From an uncultured Alphaproteobacteria bacterium (GTDB lineage Bacteria > Pseudomonadota > Alphaproteobacteria > HIMB59): a DNA stretch of 64,000 nucleotides. The notes under the pieces were generated by a model. The model made no database searches. It worked only from the letters and a program-made list of their open reading frames with translations, and was not told where the DNA came from. The stretch lies in contig CABYSX010000005.1 of the NCBI GenBank assembly GCA_902521795.1, positions 1 to 64,000 of the forward strand. Direction: 5' to 3'. A program made the position numbers and the translations under genes. Below, piece after piece: positions 35,270-45,447 of this stretch (position 1 is the stretch's first letter; each line of letters starts with the position of its first letter).

Positions 35270-36360
35270 GTATTTACTAAATGATTATAAGCCTCTAAAG
35301 TTTTTTTACACATCAGGTCAGATGAGTAATTTTTTTTGACATAAGATCTTCCTTTTTTAGAAATTGATTGATAATTTTTTAAGGCATATTTAAAAGTTTT
35401 TTTAAAAGAATTAAATGAATTTACATTGAATAGTAGTTTTCTATCAAAATTAAAAAGTTGTTCTTTAGTACCTCCTTGATTAGGAGCAATAATAGTTTTA
35501 GATGATGATAAAGCTTCAGAGATAGTTCTCCCAAAACCCTCAGGTCTTTTAGAAATATTAATAACTAAGTAAGCATCTTGATATAATTTGTTAATTTCTA
35601 GAGTTGGTTTGTGAATTATTATATTCTCAGATAAATTAAGTTTCTTTATGAGTAATAGTATTTTCTTTTCTTCTTTGCTTTGATTTGAAGATATTAAATG
35701 AATTTTAAATAAATCTCTATAATTTTGCTCCAATAATGAGAAATAATTGAGTAATAATTCGTGTCCTTTCCAATTTGATATTCTTGAGGGAATAAAAATA
35801 TTTTTATCAATAACTTTTTTTTTTGATGGATGAAAAAAGTTAATATCTATGCCTCTGGGAATAACGTGTATTTTAGTTTTTTTGGGATAATTATTTTCAT
35901 ATGTTTTTTTAACGAAATTAGAATTAAATATTATTGAGTCACCTTTTAACAAAAAACTGTTATACCAATCTTTTAACAAAGACTTGGACTCATACTTATT
36001 GTGAATACTTGTAACTACTTTAATATTTAATTTTTTAATAAAATTAATCAGAAAAAAAGCAGGTGCTCTTGAAGAAATGTGAACTAAGTTTATTCTTTTC
36101 TTTCTAATTAAATTTTTAATAAGTGCTTTGATTTTATTTTGATCAAATATATTTTTAAATCTTAAATTCCCAATTTTTATAATTTTTAATTCTTTAAGAT
36201 TAAAGTTTTTATCATTACTTTCACATAAAATATAGTTTTCAATTTTTTTTTTATTAAGGTAATTAGCAATATCTCTAACTCCTGTCTCGACTCCCCCAAT
36301 ACCCATAGATGGTATTATTTGTAAACAAGTAATTTTTTTTGTATTTTTATTCTGTGTCAA
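35266..36360 (-). CDS. glycosyltransferase family 4
   Basis: This is a GT-B transferase of 364 residues: LQIIPSMGIGGVETGVRDIANYL at the N-terminus, HISSRAPAFFLI, VIPRGIDINFFHPS, NIFIPSRISNWKGHELLL, and the EGFGRTISEALSSSKTIIAPNQGG motif with the two catalytic/donor Glu residues (E-x7-E). Its start is a TTG at 36360, since no ATG lies ahead of the conserved GGVE. The start lies over the start region of the divergent hydrolase. Probable role is surface glycan synthesis. Confidence 0.82.
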   Translation of the reverse strand: MTQNKNTKKITCLQIIPSMGIGGVETGVRDIANYLNKKKIENYILCESNDKNFNLKELKIIKIGNLRFKNIFDQNKIKALIKNLIRKKRINLVHISSRAPAFFLINFIKKLNIKVVTSIHNKYESKSLLKDWYNSFLLKGDSIIFNSNFVKKTYENNYPKKTKIHVIPRGIDINFFHPSKKKVIDKNIFIPSRISNWKGHELLLNYFSLLEQNYRDLFKIHLISSNQSKEEKKILLLIKKLNLSENIIIHKPTLEINKLYQDAYLVINISKRPEGFGRTISEALSSSKTIIAPNQGGTKEQLFNFDRKLLFNVNSFNSFKKTFKYALKNYQSISKKGRSYVKKNYSSDLMCKKTLEAYNHLVNT

Positions 36361-37079
36361 AACTAAACTTTTTTAAAAAAGGTAATATTAAAATATCTTA
36401 TAGATACTACAAAAGAAGCAAAAAAACTCTTATCTTTTTACATGGTTTATTATCAGACATGAATGGTAAAAAGTCTAATTATTTAAATAATTATTGCAAA
36501 AAAAATAATATTTCATATTTATGTTTTGACTTTCAAGGTCATGGGAAATCTAGTGGCGAGTTTACAAATTTTGGGATTAGTGATTGGTATAATGATCTAG
36601 ATAATATAGTTAAATATTTAAAAATAAGAAATTTTATTTTAATAGGTAGTAGTATGGGTGGATGGGTTGCAATCATTTATGCTTTAATGCACCCAGAAAA
36701 AGTTACTAAACTTATTGGGATTGCTCCTGCACCTGATTTTACTGACGAGTTAATTTGGAAAAAATTTAATATTCACCAGAGAAATAAAATAAAACAAAAT
36801 AAAATTGTAAAACAAAAAGTTAGTTCTGATTTTACTTATTATTACTCCCCAGCATTATTTAATAGAAGTAAAAAATATCTTCTTGAAAAAATTAAAGGTG
36901 ATTTTTTGGGAGAAACTATTTTCCTTCATGGGGGTCAAGATAAAGCAGTACCATATGGGTATAACGATAAATTTAATTTGAGTAAAAAATTTAAAAACTT
37001 TAAAAATATTTTAATTAAGCATGCTGATCACGGCTTGTCTGATAAAGAAAGTTTAAAAACTCTATCTAAATTTATTTAA
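36354..37079 (+). CDS. alpha/beta hydrolase
   Basis: This is a cytoplasmic serine hydrolase of 241 residues with LIFLHGLLSDMNGKKS (oxyanion loop), GHGKSSG, nucleophile Ser in IGSSMGGWVA (about residue 105), acid Asp in GGQDKAVPY, and His in KHADHGLS. It resembles ABHD10-type (thio)esterases. Start is put at GTG 36354, giving MSKLNFF; a TTG at 36339 is also in frame. Either way the start overlaps the GT4 start on the other strand. The stop shares TTAA with gltB. Confidence 0.72.
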   Translation: MSKLNFFKKGNIKISYRYYKRSKKTLIFLHGLLSDMNGKKSNYLNNYCKKNNISYLCFDFQGHGKSSGEFTNFGISDWYNDLDNIVKYLKIRNFILIGSSMGGWVAIIYALMHPEKVTKLIGIAPAPDFTDELIWKKFNIHQRNKIKQNKIVKQKVSSDFTYYYSPALFNRSKKYLLEKIKGDFLGETIFLHGGQDKAVPYGYNDKFNLSKKFKNFKNILIKHADHGLSDKESLKTLSKFI

Positions 37080-40000
37080 GCTATTTTCGATTTTTTTGTA
37101 ACAGGAAATTCTAGTTTATCAATCACCTCATCAGGTACTACATGGGCAAATTTTTTGATTTCAGAATCATAATTTTCAATAATAAACTCAGCTCTTTTAG
37201 ATTTAGTCTCTTTGTGGAAATCTTTTAAGAGATCTAGAAGATGGTTTTTCCAATCTTGATTATCAACTTCATATAAACTTATAGTTTCCATATTCATTAA
37301 ATCAGAAATACTTTTTTGATCAGAATAAATAAAGGCAGATCCACCTGTCATTCCTGCACCAAAGTTATCACCAATATTTCCCAAAATAATTGCAGAACCT
37401 CCAGTCATGTACTCACATCCATTAGCACCACATCCCTCAACTATTGCTAGAGCGCCGGAGTTTCTGACACAAAATCTATCTCCAGCTTGACCAGATGCAT
37501 ACAATCTTCCATCAGTAGCTCCATAAAGAGTTACATTTCCAATAATAACATTTTCATGACTTGGTTGAGTAAATGAGTTTCTTGGTTGAACAACAATTTT
37601 TCCCCCAGAGAGACCTTTACCTACGTAGTCGTTAGCATCACCAAAAACTTTTAATGTAAGACCTTTGACTGCAAACGCTCCTAAAGACTGACCAGCCGAG
37701 CCTCTTAGCTTGAGTGTCACATGATCTTCAGACAAGGCATTCATTCCATATTTTCTTGTTATCACAGAAGAAATTTTAGTTCCAATTGTTCTTAATGTGT
37801 TTTGAATATTGTAAGTTAATTCAATTTTTTGACCTGAATTAATAAAGTCTTTGCCATCTTTTTCAAACTGATCATCTAGGGTATGTGGGACTTCATTTCG
37901 TTTTTTTTCAGAATGATAGTCATAAATTTTACCATCATCAATTTTTGTTAATATCGGATTTAGGTCTAGATTATCCAAATCACTAGATCCATAATGAATT
38001 TGAGATAAGAGCTCTGTTTTACCGATTATATCTTTTAAAGATTTATAACCTAAAGAAGCAAGTATTTCTCTAACCTCTTCTGCAATAAAAGAAAATAAGT
38101 TAACAACTTTTTCAGGTGTGCCACCAAATTTTTCACGGAGTTTTTCATCTTGAGTACAAACACCTACTGGACAAGTGTTTGAATGACATTGTCTTACCAT
38201 AATACATCCCATTGCAACAAGTGATGCTGTACCAATACCATATTCCTCTGCTCCTAGTATTGCTGCTATCACAATGTCTTTTCCAGTTTTTATACCACCA
38301 TCAGTTCTAAGAAGGACTTTATCTCTTAATCCATTTAAGGCCAGAATTTGATGAACTTCACTAATACCTAACTCCCAAGGAAGCCCTACATATTTAATGC
38401 TAGACTGGGGACTAGCGCCCGTTCCACCTGAGTGCCCTGAAACTAATATCACATCAGCTTTGGCTTTTGCCACACCTGCGGCGACAGTTCCTATTCCTGA
38501 TTGTGCAACTAGCTTGACGCAAACCTTAGCTATGGGATTAATTTGTTTTAAATCATAAATAAGTTGAGCAAGGTCCTCAATAGAGTATATGTCATGATGA
38601 GGTGGGGGGCTAATGAGTGTTACACCTTTTGTGCTGTGTCTTAATTTAGCTATTAAATCAGTGACTTTAAAGCCAGGTAATTGTCCACCCTCTCCCGGTT
38701 TAGCACCTTGTGCTATTTTAATTTCTAATTCTGAACAATTATTTAAATACTCTGCAGTTACTCCAAATCTTCCACTAGCTACTTGTTTAATTGCTGAACT
38801 TGGATTATCACCATTTTTTAATTTAGAATACCTCCTCGAGTCCTCACCACCCTCACCACTATCTGACTTTGAGCCAATTCTATTCATTGCTACAGCTAAT
38901 GTTTCGTGAGCTTCAGGGCTAAGAGCTCCAAGAGAGATTCCTGGAGATACAAAGCTTTTTCGAATTTCAGAGATGCTTTGCACGTTATCGAGATTTAAAG
39001 AATTTTTACTTTCATTAAACTGTAGAAGATCCCTGATCTGTATTGGTTTTGAGCTATAAATTCTTGAAGTGTATTTTTTATACAAATTATAAGAGTCTCT
39101 AGTAACTGCTTCTTGAAGCATGTGTATTGAAACACCCTCATATGCATGTGCTTCGCTGTTGGTTCTAAACCTATATTCTCCCCCTATGTCTAATATTACA
39201 TTATCAGATTTAAAGGATTGCTCATGCTGTCGCCTTACTCTCTTTTCCAATCCATCTAATCCTATTCCAGATATTCGTGAGGACATACCTGGGAAAAAAC
39301 TCTCTACCATACTTCTACTTAAACCAATTATTTCAAAATTCCTTCCACCACGATAAGAACTAATAACAGAAATACCCATTTTGCTGATTATCTTTCTCAA
39401 TCCCTTCTCTATGGATTTTTTGAAGTTTTTTATTAGTTGAGGATAATCAGTATTCTCGTAAATTCCTTTTTTAAATCTATCTGAGATAAGTTTTTCGACT
39501 AATGAAGCATTAACTGTAGTAGCTCCAACACCGATAAGTACAGCAAAGTAGTGAACATCAAGGCATTCTCTTGAGGAGACATTTAATGAAGTAAATGTCC
39601 TTAAATTATTTTTGATTAAATAACTATGCACAGCACTGGTTGCAAGTATCATTGGCAAAGCAATTCTGTCAGTGTTAATATTTTTATCAGTAATAATTAA
39701 ATGTTGAGAACCAGATCTAACTGCTTGTTCAGCCTCAGAGCATATTCTTTGAATTTCATTTAAGAAATTTGTCTCTTCATTTAAATTATATGTACAATCG
39801 ATCTCAGTTGTAAATTTTGACAAATGGCTTTTAAGAGTTTCAAGCTCGTTATCTAATAATAAAGGGCTTTCTAAAAGTACCAAATTGCATTGTTCTGAGT
39901 CTTCTTCTACGATATTTCCTAAATTTCCAAGTCTAGTTTTTAGACTCATTACCACTTGTTCCCTTAGGCTATCAATAGGAGGGTTAGTTACTTGGGCAAA

Positions 40001-41590
40001 ATTTTGTTTAAAGAAACTATGAAGACCTCGGTATCTTTCAGTTAGTACACTTAGGGGTGCATCGTCACCCATTGATCCGATAGCCTCTTGACCTGTTTTA
40101 ACCATAGGGTCTAAAATTAAATCAAGAGTTTCTAATGTTAGATTAAATGATTTAGCTATTTGAAAAACATTATCTTTCTCCTCTATTGATGGGGTATATA
40201 TCTTGTCTTTGGATAAAATATTATCTAACTTAATTGTCTTTTCATTCCAGTCTGAGTAATTATTTCGGCTACTGAGTAATTCTTTTAGTTCAGAGCTTTC
40301 ATAAAATTTATTCTCTTTATAATTGACTGCAATTAATTCACCAGGGCCAACTCTTCCTTTTTTTATAATATTTTTTTCATCAATATTAATCATTCCCACT
40401 TCAGATCCTGAAATTAGAAGATCGTCATCTGTTAATATAAACCTAAGCGGCCTTAAACCATTTCTGTCCATACCAGATATTATCCAATCTCCAAAATTCC
40501 CGCAGACGGCTGCTGGTCCATCCCATGGCTCAATTACAGCGTTACAATAAGCATACATACTCTTTAATTGATCAGATAAATCAGATCGATTTGACCAAGA
40601 CTCAGGAATTATCATGGATTTTGCCATCGGCATGTCTCTATCTGTTTGAACAAAAAGCTCAAAAGCAGCATCAAGAGATGCAGAGTCAGATGCATCTGAG
40701 TCAAGTATTGGTTTTAAATCATCTATTCTTTCGTTAAAAAAAGGGTGTGTAATTCTTGGCTCATGCGCACTCATCCAATTTATATTTCCCTTTAAAGTAT
40801 TGATTTCTCCGTTATGTGCTAAAACTCTAAATGGTTGCGCCAAAGACCATGTAGGAAATGTATTAGTGGAATACCTTTGATGGTAAATGGCAAATTTAGA
40901 TTTAAATTCATCATCTAATAAATCTGGATAGAATTCAGATAGCTGTTCAGCTAAAAACATACCTTTGTAGACAATTGTTTCTGTCGATAAAGAGCAAATA
41001 TAAAAGTCATTAATATTCTGAGATTTAATCTTGTTCTCTATCCTTCTTCTTGTTAAATAAAGTTTTTTTTCAATGTCAGGAGTGGTTTCTTTAGGGGAAA
41101 AAATTATTTGTTCAATTTCTGGTTTAGTGTAATTAGCTTTTTCACCTATGATCTCTGTATTAACTGGGACTTGTCTCCATCCAAAAAGATTCATTCCAGC
41201 TTTTATAATTTCATATTCAACGATAGCTCTGCATTTTTCTTGCGCACCAAAATCTCTTTTTGGTAAGAATATCATACCTACACCTAATATAGAGTCTTGG
41301 CTCGTTCTATGACCCATTTTTAATACTTGCTTACTGAAGAAAGAATTTGAAACTTCTAACATAATCCCAGCACCATCACCAGTTTTACCATCTGCATCAA
41401 CCGCACCCCTATGGAATACAGCCTTCAGTGCCTCGACGCCTTTTTCAACTATATCTCTTCTTGACTCACCTTTAATTGAGGCAACTAAACCGACACCACA
41501 ATTATCATGCTCATATTTTTCGTTATAAACGTGATTGTCTTTTAGCTTTTGTTTATTTCTTCTGTAGATTTCTAATGGGTGATCTTTCAT
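37076..41590 (-). CDS. gltB: glutamate synthase (NADPH) large subunit
   Basis: It makes glutamate from glutamine and 2-oxoglutarate. The protein has 1504 residues. After a propeptide of about 30 residues comes the catalytic Cys of the glutaminase domain in HDNCGVGLVAS (C31). Middle and FMN domains follow (SGEGGEDSRRY, PGEGGQLPG, GTGASPQSSIKY), then the 3Fe-4S cysteines in GCIMVRQCHSNTCPVGVC, and a C-terminal beta-helix with repeated GG blocks (GANGCEYMTGGSAIILG). It overlaps gltD by 4 bases. Two antisense reading frames inside it are shadows. Confidence 0.97.
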   Translation of the reverse strand: MKDHPLEIYRRNKQKLKDNHVYNEKYEHDNCGVGLVASIKGESRRDIVEKGVEALKAVFHRGAVDADGKTGDGAGIMLEVSNSFFSKQVLKMGHRTSQDSILGVGMIFLPKRDFGAQEKCRAIVEYEIIKAGMNLFGWRQVPVNTEIIGEKANYTKPEIEQIIFSPKETTPDIEKKLYLTRRRIENKIKSQNINDFYICSLSTETIVYKGMFLAEQLSEFYPDLLDDEFKSKFAIYHQRYSTNTFPTWSLAQPFRVLAHNGEINTLKGNINWMSAHEPRITHPFFNERIDDLKPILDSDASDSASLDAAFELFVQTDRDMPMAKSMIIPESWSNRSDLSDQLKSMYAYCNAVIEPWDGPAAVCGNFGDWIISGMDRNGLRPLRFILTDDDLLISGSEVGMINIDEKNIIKKGRVGPGELIAVNYKENKFYESSELKELLSSRNNYSDWNEKTIKLDNILSKDKIYTPSIEEKDNVFQIAKSFNLTLETLDLILDPMVKTGQEAIGSMGDDAPLSVLTERYRGLHSFFKQNFAQVTNPPIDSLREQVVMSLKTRLGNLGNIVEEDSEQCNLVLLESPLLLDNELETLKSHLSKFTTEIDCTYNLNEETNFLNEIQRICSEAEQAVRSGSQHLIITDKNINTDRIALPMILATSAVHSYLIKNNLRTFTSLNVSSRECLDVHYFAVLIGVGATTVNASLVEKLISDRFKKGIYENTDYPQLIKNFKKSIEKGLRKIISKMGISVISSYRGGRNFEIIGLSRSMVESFFPGMSSRISGIGLDGLEKRVRRQHEQSFKSDNVILDIGGEYRFRTNSEAHAYEGVSIHMLQEAVTRDSYNLYKKYTSRIYSSKPIQIRDLLQFNESKNSLNLDNVQSISEIRKSFVSPGISLGALSPEAHETLAVAMNRIGSKSDSGEGGEDSRRYSKLKNGDNPSSAIKQVASGRFGVTAEYLNNCSELEIKIAQGAKPGEGGQLPGFKVTDLIAKLRHSTKGVTLISPPPHHDIYSIEDLAQLIYDLKQINPIAKVCVKLVAQSGIGTVAAGVAKAKADVILVSGHSGGTGASPQSSIKYVGLPWELGISEVHQILALNGLRDKVLLRTDGGIKTGKDIVIAAILGAEEYGIGTASLVAMGCIMVRQCHSNTCPVGVCTQDEKLREKFGGTPEKVVNLFSFIAEEVREILASLGYKSLKDIIGKTELLSQIHYGSSDLDNLDLNPILTKIDDGKIYDYHSEKKRNEVPHTLDDQFEKDGKDFINSGQKIELTYNIQNTLRTIGTKISSVITRKYGMNALSEDHVTLKLRGSAGQSLGAFAVKGLTLKVFGDANDYVGKGLSGGKIVVQPRNSFTQPSHENVIIGNVTLYGATDGRLYASGQAGDRFCVRNSGALAIVEGCGANGCEYMTGGSAIILGNIGDNFGAGMTGGSAFIYSDQKSISDLMNMETISLYEVDNQDWKNHLLDLLKDFHKETKSKRAEFIIENYDSEIKKFAHVVPDEVIDKLEFPVTKKSKIA

Positions 41591-42999
41591 GATGCTTTTT
41601 TGATTTTTGAGCTTTGTAAGAAATTATGAATTGATTTTGCAACTTCACGGCCATCATGGATTGCCCACACAACGAGGGAGGCACCCCTAACAATATCCCC
41701 AGCAGCAAAAATCTTTGGATTACTAGTTTGAAATTTTTTAAAATCAACTTTAACTGTTTTCCAGCTTGTTAATTCAATATTTGTTTTAAAATTGTAGTTC
41801 AAATCCTCGGGTTCAAAACCCAGAGCTTGGATAATTAAGTCACTTTTTATTTGTTTTTCAACACCTGTATCAACTGGTTTTCTTCTTCCGCTCTCATCAA
41901 CCTCACCTAAGGCAGCGACTTTGTATGTCATACTTGTTGCAGTAGAGTTATCACTTATAATTTTAGATGGGACAGATAACCAATTAAATTTAATACCCTC
42001 TTGTTCTGCATTTAAAACTTCTCTTGCTGATCCTGGCATGTTTTCTTTATTTCTTCTATAAAGACAAGTAACTTCCTTCGCCTGTTGTCTAATCGCTGTT
42101 CTAACACAGTCCATAGCTGTATCTCCACCTCCAATAACAACTACGTTTTTATCTTTTGCTGTGAGAAACTCATTATTTGATGGAGAGTCACCTAATCCAG
42201 TTCTGTTACTCTCAATTAAAAAATCTAAAGCAGGAATGCTATTATTAACTGATGAGGTATCAATATCTAATTGTCTAGCCTTATAAACACCTGTTGCTAT
42301 TAATATTGCGTCGTAATCTTTTTCCAAATCTTGAAAGGAGATATTTTTTCCAACTTCCGTATTTAAATTAAATTTAACACCACTCTCTAAAAGCCACTCT
42401 GTTCTTCTTTCTACAATTTTTTTATCTAATTTGAAGTTAGGTATGCCATAAATCATCAAACCACCTGCTCGGTCATTTTTTTCAAAGACGTCTACTTGAT
42501 ATCCATTTTGAGTTAAATAGGCTGAAGCGGCCATTCCTGCAGGACCAGATCCTATAATAGCCACTTTTTGTTTAAATTTATTTTGCGAAGATAAATTTTT
42601 AACCCATCCTTTTTCCCATGCTATCTCTGTTAAGTATTTTTCTAAATTACCAATTGTAATTGCCCCAAAGCCCGCTTGTTCAACAACGCAGTTACCTTCA
42701 CACAATCGATCTTGAGGGCAGACCCTCCCACATACCTCTGGGAATGCATTTGTAGAAGCGGATACTTGATAAGCTTCTTCCAATCGGCCTTCAGCGATGT
42801 AACGAAGCCAATCTGGTATATTATTATTTAAAGGACAATGAATTTGACAATATGGTATTCCACACTGAGAGCACCTTGAGGATTGTTCAACAGAATCATT
42901 TTTATCAAACTGACTGTAAATCTCCTGAAAATCCTTTATCCTTTTTTCAGGTTCAGTTTTAGATGGATTCTTTGGTTTTTTTTTATGAAACTCTAACAT
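41587..42999 (-). CDS. gltD: glutamate synthase (NADPH) small subunit
   Basis: It passes electrons from NADPH to GltB. The protein has 470 residues. The N-terminal 4Fe-4S cysteines are in CSQCGIPYCQIHCP and CGRVCPQDRLCEGNC. The FAD motif is VAIIGSGPAGMAASAYL (about residue 148) and the NADPH motif NVVVIGGGDTAMDCVR (about 287). It is first in a gltD-gltB operon, the reverse of the E. coli order, and divergent from uppP across 95 bases. Confidence 0.96.
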   Translation of the reverse strand: MLEFHKKKPKNPSKTEPEKRIKDFQEIYSQFDKNDSVEQSSRCSQCGIPYCQIHCPLNNNIPDWLRYIAEGRLEEAYQVSASTNAFPEVCGRVCPQDRLCEGNCVVEQAGFGAITIGNLEKYLTEIAWEKGWVKNLSSQNKFKQKVAIIGSGPAGMAASAYLTQNGYQVDVFEKNDRAGGLMIYGIPNFKLDKKIVERRTEWLLESGVKFNLNTEVGKNISFQDLEKDYDAILIATGVYKARQLDIDTSSVNNSIPALDFLIESNRTGLGDSPSNNEFLTAKDKNVVVIGGGDTAMDCVRTAIRQQAKEVTCLYRRNKENMPGSAREVLNAEQEGIKFNWLSVPSKIISDNSTATSMTYKVAALGEVDESGRRKPVDTGVEKQIKSDLIIQALGFEPEDLNYNFKTNIELTSWKTVKVDFKKFQTSNPKIFAAGDIVRGASLVVWAIHDGREVAKSIHNFLQSSKIKKAS

Positions 43000-43094
43000 G
43001 ATAATAAAATATTACTTTATTCTCCTACAAGTACACCGGATGGTATTAATATAAATATTTTAAGACTTAGTAAACCAATAAATGATAATAAATT
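43000..43094. promoter_or_regulatory. divergent promoter region gltD / uppP
   Basis: This is a 95-base AT-rich gap between two divergent starts. Both promoters must be here. I see no clear consensus pair and no strong palindrome. Confidence 0.35.
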
Positions 43095-43850
43095 ATGACT
43101 ATTGATACTATTTTTTATATTTTTTATGGTCTAATACAAGGAATTACTGAATTTATCCCAGTTAGTTCGAGTGGTCACCTAAATATCATAGAAATACTCT
43201 ATAAGAATATAGAATCAAGAAACTATTTATATGAAACATCTGCCCACTTTGCCTCCCTATTAGCTTTATTAATATATCTGTTTGCAAATAAACATTTTTC
43301 AAAATCAAATATTAAAGCTAACTTTAAGGTAATAGTTTATGCAACTATACCAGCAGTTTTTCTGGGCATAATACTAAAATTTTATGATTTAAGTTTTATT
43401 AGCTTAGAGTTAATAGGATACACCTCAATTATAGGAGCAATATTGCTCTATATCGCAGACAAACCAAATAAATTTAAATTTGTTATTAAAAGCAAAAGTA
43501 CCAAATTTATTTTAGCTGGTTTTTTTCAGTGTCTTGCCTTTTTACCAGGTTTTAGTAGAGCAGGAAGTTGTATCATTGCTTTTAGGTTATTTGGAGAAGA
43601 CCGTAAATATTCCTCTATTTATAGTTTATATATGGGTATACCGATAATTGGGTTATCTTTTTTTTCAAATATAAGTGATTTTGAGAGTGTTATTATAGAT
43701 ATGGGTCTATTTATAGTTTTTTTTTCTTCATTTTTTGCAGCTTATATCACAATTTCTATTTTTATTAGTTTTATAAATAAAATTGGTTTTATGCCATTTA
43801 TTGTTTATAGAATTTTTATAGGAATAGTCTTGTTAATATATGTTTATTAA
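43095..43850 (+). CDS. uppP: undecaprenyl-diphosphatase
   Basis: This is an inner-membrane phosphatase that recycles undecaprenyl pyrophosphate for peptidoglycan and O-antigen synthesis. It has 251 residues and about 7-8 membrane helices. The signature motifs GITEFIPVSSSGHLNI (residues 15-30, catalytic Glu/Ser/His) and FLPGFSRAGSCI (Arg) are present. It is monocistronic; its stop shares a TTAA with the convergent NDUFA9-like gene. Confidence 0.94.
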   Translation: MTIDTIFYIFYGLIQGITEFIPVSSSGHLNIIEILYKNIESRNYLYETSAHFASLLALLIYLFANKHFSKSNIKANFKVIVYATIPAVFLGIILKFYDLSFISLELIGYTSIIGAILLYIADKPNKFKFVIKSKSTKFILAGFFQCLAFLPGFSRAGSCIIAFRLFGEDRKYSSIYSLYMGIPIIGLSFFSNISDFESVIIDMGLFIVFFSSFFAAYITISIFISFINKIGFMPFIVYRIFIGIVLLIYVY

Positions 43851-44776
43851 ACTCTATCAATAAACTTTTTAAGGTACTCTGAGGTAATAATTTTCATATT
43901 TGACAGATCTTGTTTCAATATATCAGTGACTAATTTTTGACTTCCCTCTGATATACTATCATGTGAAAGAGTTACATACTGATCATAAGTAAATAAAGGT
44001 TTAGGGAGTTTTTCTAATATTTTGCCTTGAAGGATTGCAAGAAAAGAAGGCATATAGAAAAATCTTTCCTTTTTTTTCAAAGATATGAATATATGACTTA
44101 AAATTTCTTTAAAAGTAAATATCTCATTACCTACAGCTGCTAAATTTGAATTTTTGTATTTATCAAAATTATTTAATAGATTAAAAATTAAAAGAGATAA
44201 GTCATTGACATAAATTGGTTGGAATTTAGTTTTTCCTTTTTTAATTAATGGAAGGAAAGGTAGAATTTTAGCCATCTTACCAAATAAATTAATAAAATTA
44301 TCTTCTTCACCATAAACTGTACTTGGTCTTACAATAATATGATTGGTGTTATTATTTTCAATAAATTCTTCGCCCATTTTTTTGCTAATTAAATAATTTG
44401 ATTTGGTTTGAAAAGTTGAACCTAAACTTGAAACATGAAGAAATGGTTTTTCAAATAATTCACAATAACCAGCAATTTTTTTTGGTAATAGGTAATGAGC
44501 TAATTCAAAGGATAAATTATTTTGTTCATATAGAATTCCTATCAAATTAATAACTAAATCTGATTTCTCTATTAAGCTTTTAATTTCATTTAAATTATTA
44601 ATATCAAATTCAATTACTTCAATCTGTCCTATGTCTCCTGAAAGTATATTTCTTTTAACCCTTCTGGCATTTCTGACAGGACATATAAGCTTGTCACCAT
44701 TTTGTAAGAGTCTTTTTGTGATACTTCTTCCTATAAAGCCTGTTGATCCAAAAACTAAGATATTTTTGTTTTTCAT
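43847..44776 (-). CDS. NAD(P)-binding NDUFA9-like epimerase-family protein
   Basis: This is an atypical short-chain dehydrogenase of 309 residues: Rossmann start ILVFGSTGFIGRSITKRLL, CPVRNARR, DLVINLIGILYE, and a weakened active site LHVSSLG...YLISKKMGEE (Y-x3-K-like). Such proteins are related to the mitochondrial complex I accessory subunit NDUFA9, and are common beside uppP in alphaproteobacteria. They may help complex I assembly or act on quinone or sugar nucleotides; the role here is not known. Confidence 0.78.
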   Translation of the reverse strand: MKNKNILVFGSTGFIGRSITKRLLQNGDKLICPVRNARRVKRNILSGDIGQIEVIEFDINNLNEIKSLIEKSDLVINLIGILYEQNNLSFELAHYLLPKKIAGYCELFEKPFLHVSSLGSTFQTKSNYLISKKMGEEFIENNNTNHIIVRPSTVYGEEDNFINLFGKMAKILPFLPLIKKGKTKFQPIYVNDLSLLIFNLLNNFDKYKNSNLAAVGNEIFTFKEILSHIFISLKKKERFFYMPSFLAILQGKILEKLPKPLFTYDQYVTLSHDSISEGSQKLVTDILKQDLSNMKIITSEYLKKFIDRV

Positions 44777-44811
44777 TGTATTATCTATCTTATATAAATA
44801 TATGTTCTAGG

Positions 44812-45444
44812 ATGTCAAATTATCAATTATTTCATAATGATCTACCAAGCAAAGTTTTAAAATCATTTAAAGGAGATATATCTATCGATACTGAAACTCT
44901 TGGTTTAAATATTAAAAGAGACAGACTCTGTCTAATACAATTGAGAAATGAAACAGATAAAAAAGTGTATCTAATTAAATTTGAAGAGTATTTATCACCA
45001 AAACTATCAAAGAACTTAAAAACATTACTAGAAAATAAGGATCTTACAAAAATTTTTCATTATGGAAGATTTGATATGGCAGTATTAAAAGAAAATTTAA
45101 AAATTAGTGTAAAAAATGTGTTTTGTACAAAGGTTGCATCAAAATTAACTAGAACTTATTCATCAAAACATGGTCTAAAAGATCTAGTTTATGAAATATT
45201 AGATATTCAATTAGATAAAACAGAACAGTCATCTGATTGGAGTAAAAAAAAACTTACCAAAAAACAAATAGATTATGCAATGAATGATGTTTTGTATTTA
45301 TCAGAAATAAAAGACTCTCTTAATGATAAATTGATAAGTCAAAAAAGATTGAAGCTATTTAAATCAATAATGAAATTTATGGAAATAAGAGTTGAGTTAG
45401 ATTTACAAGGATGGGAGGGAATAGATATTTTTGCCCACAAATAA
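44812..45444 (+). CDS. rnd: ribonuclease D-like 3'-5' exonuclease
   Basis: This is a DEDDy exonuclease of about 210 residues with no HRDC domain, as in the short alphaproteobacterial form. Start was chosen at the ATG at 44812 (MSNYQLFHNDLP), 23 codons inside the longest frame, because homology begins here and the longer frame runs into the neighbouring start. Active-site parts: SIDTETLGLN (Asp, Glu), FHYGRFDMAVL (Asp) and YAMNDVLYL (Tyr-x3-Asp). It leads the rnd-kdsD-lptCAB series, 3 bases ahead of kdsD. Confidence 0.9.
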   Translation: MSNYQLFHNDLPSKVLKSFKGDISIDTETLGLNIKRDRLCLIQLRNETDKKVYLIKFEEYLSPKLSKNLKTLLENKDLTKIFHYGRFDMAVLKENLKISVKNVFCTKVASKLTRTYSSKHGLKDLVYEILDIQLDKTEQSSDWSKKKLTKKQIDYAMNDVLYLSEIKDSLNDKLISQKRLKLFKSIMKFMEIRVELDLQGWEGIDIFAHK

Positions 45445-45447
45445 TTA

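Noticed and set aside
36339-36353. TTG at 36339 as start of the alpha/beta hydrolase
   Set aside because: GTG at 36354 is a better initiator, and gives a shorter overlap with the divergent glycosyltransferase; not fully excluded.
38613-40737. Several plus-strand open frames inside gltB (for example 38613-38909, 39120-39356, 40323-40550, 40525-40737)
   Set aside because: They lie fully antisense to a well conserved 1504-residue gene, have no ribosome binding sites and no recognisable domains.
44743-44811. Longer start for the RNase D gene
   Set aside because: The extra 23 residues overlap the divergent NDUFA9-like start and have no family support; the ATG at 44812 fits.
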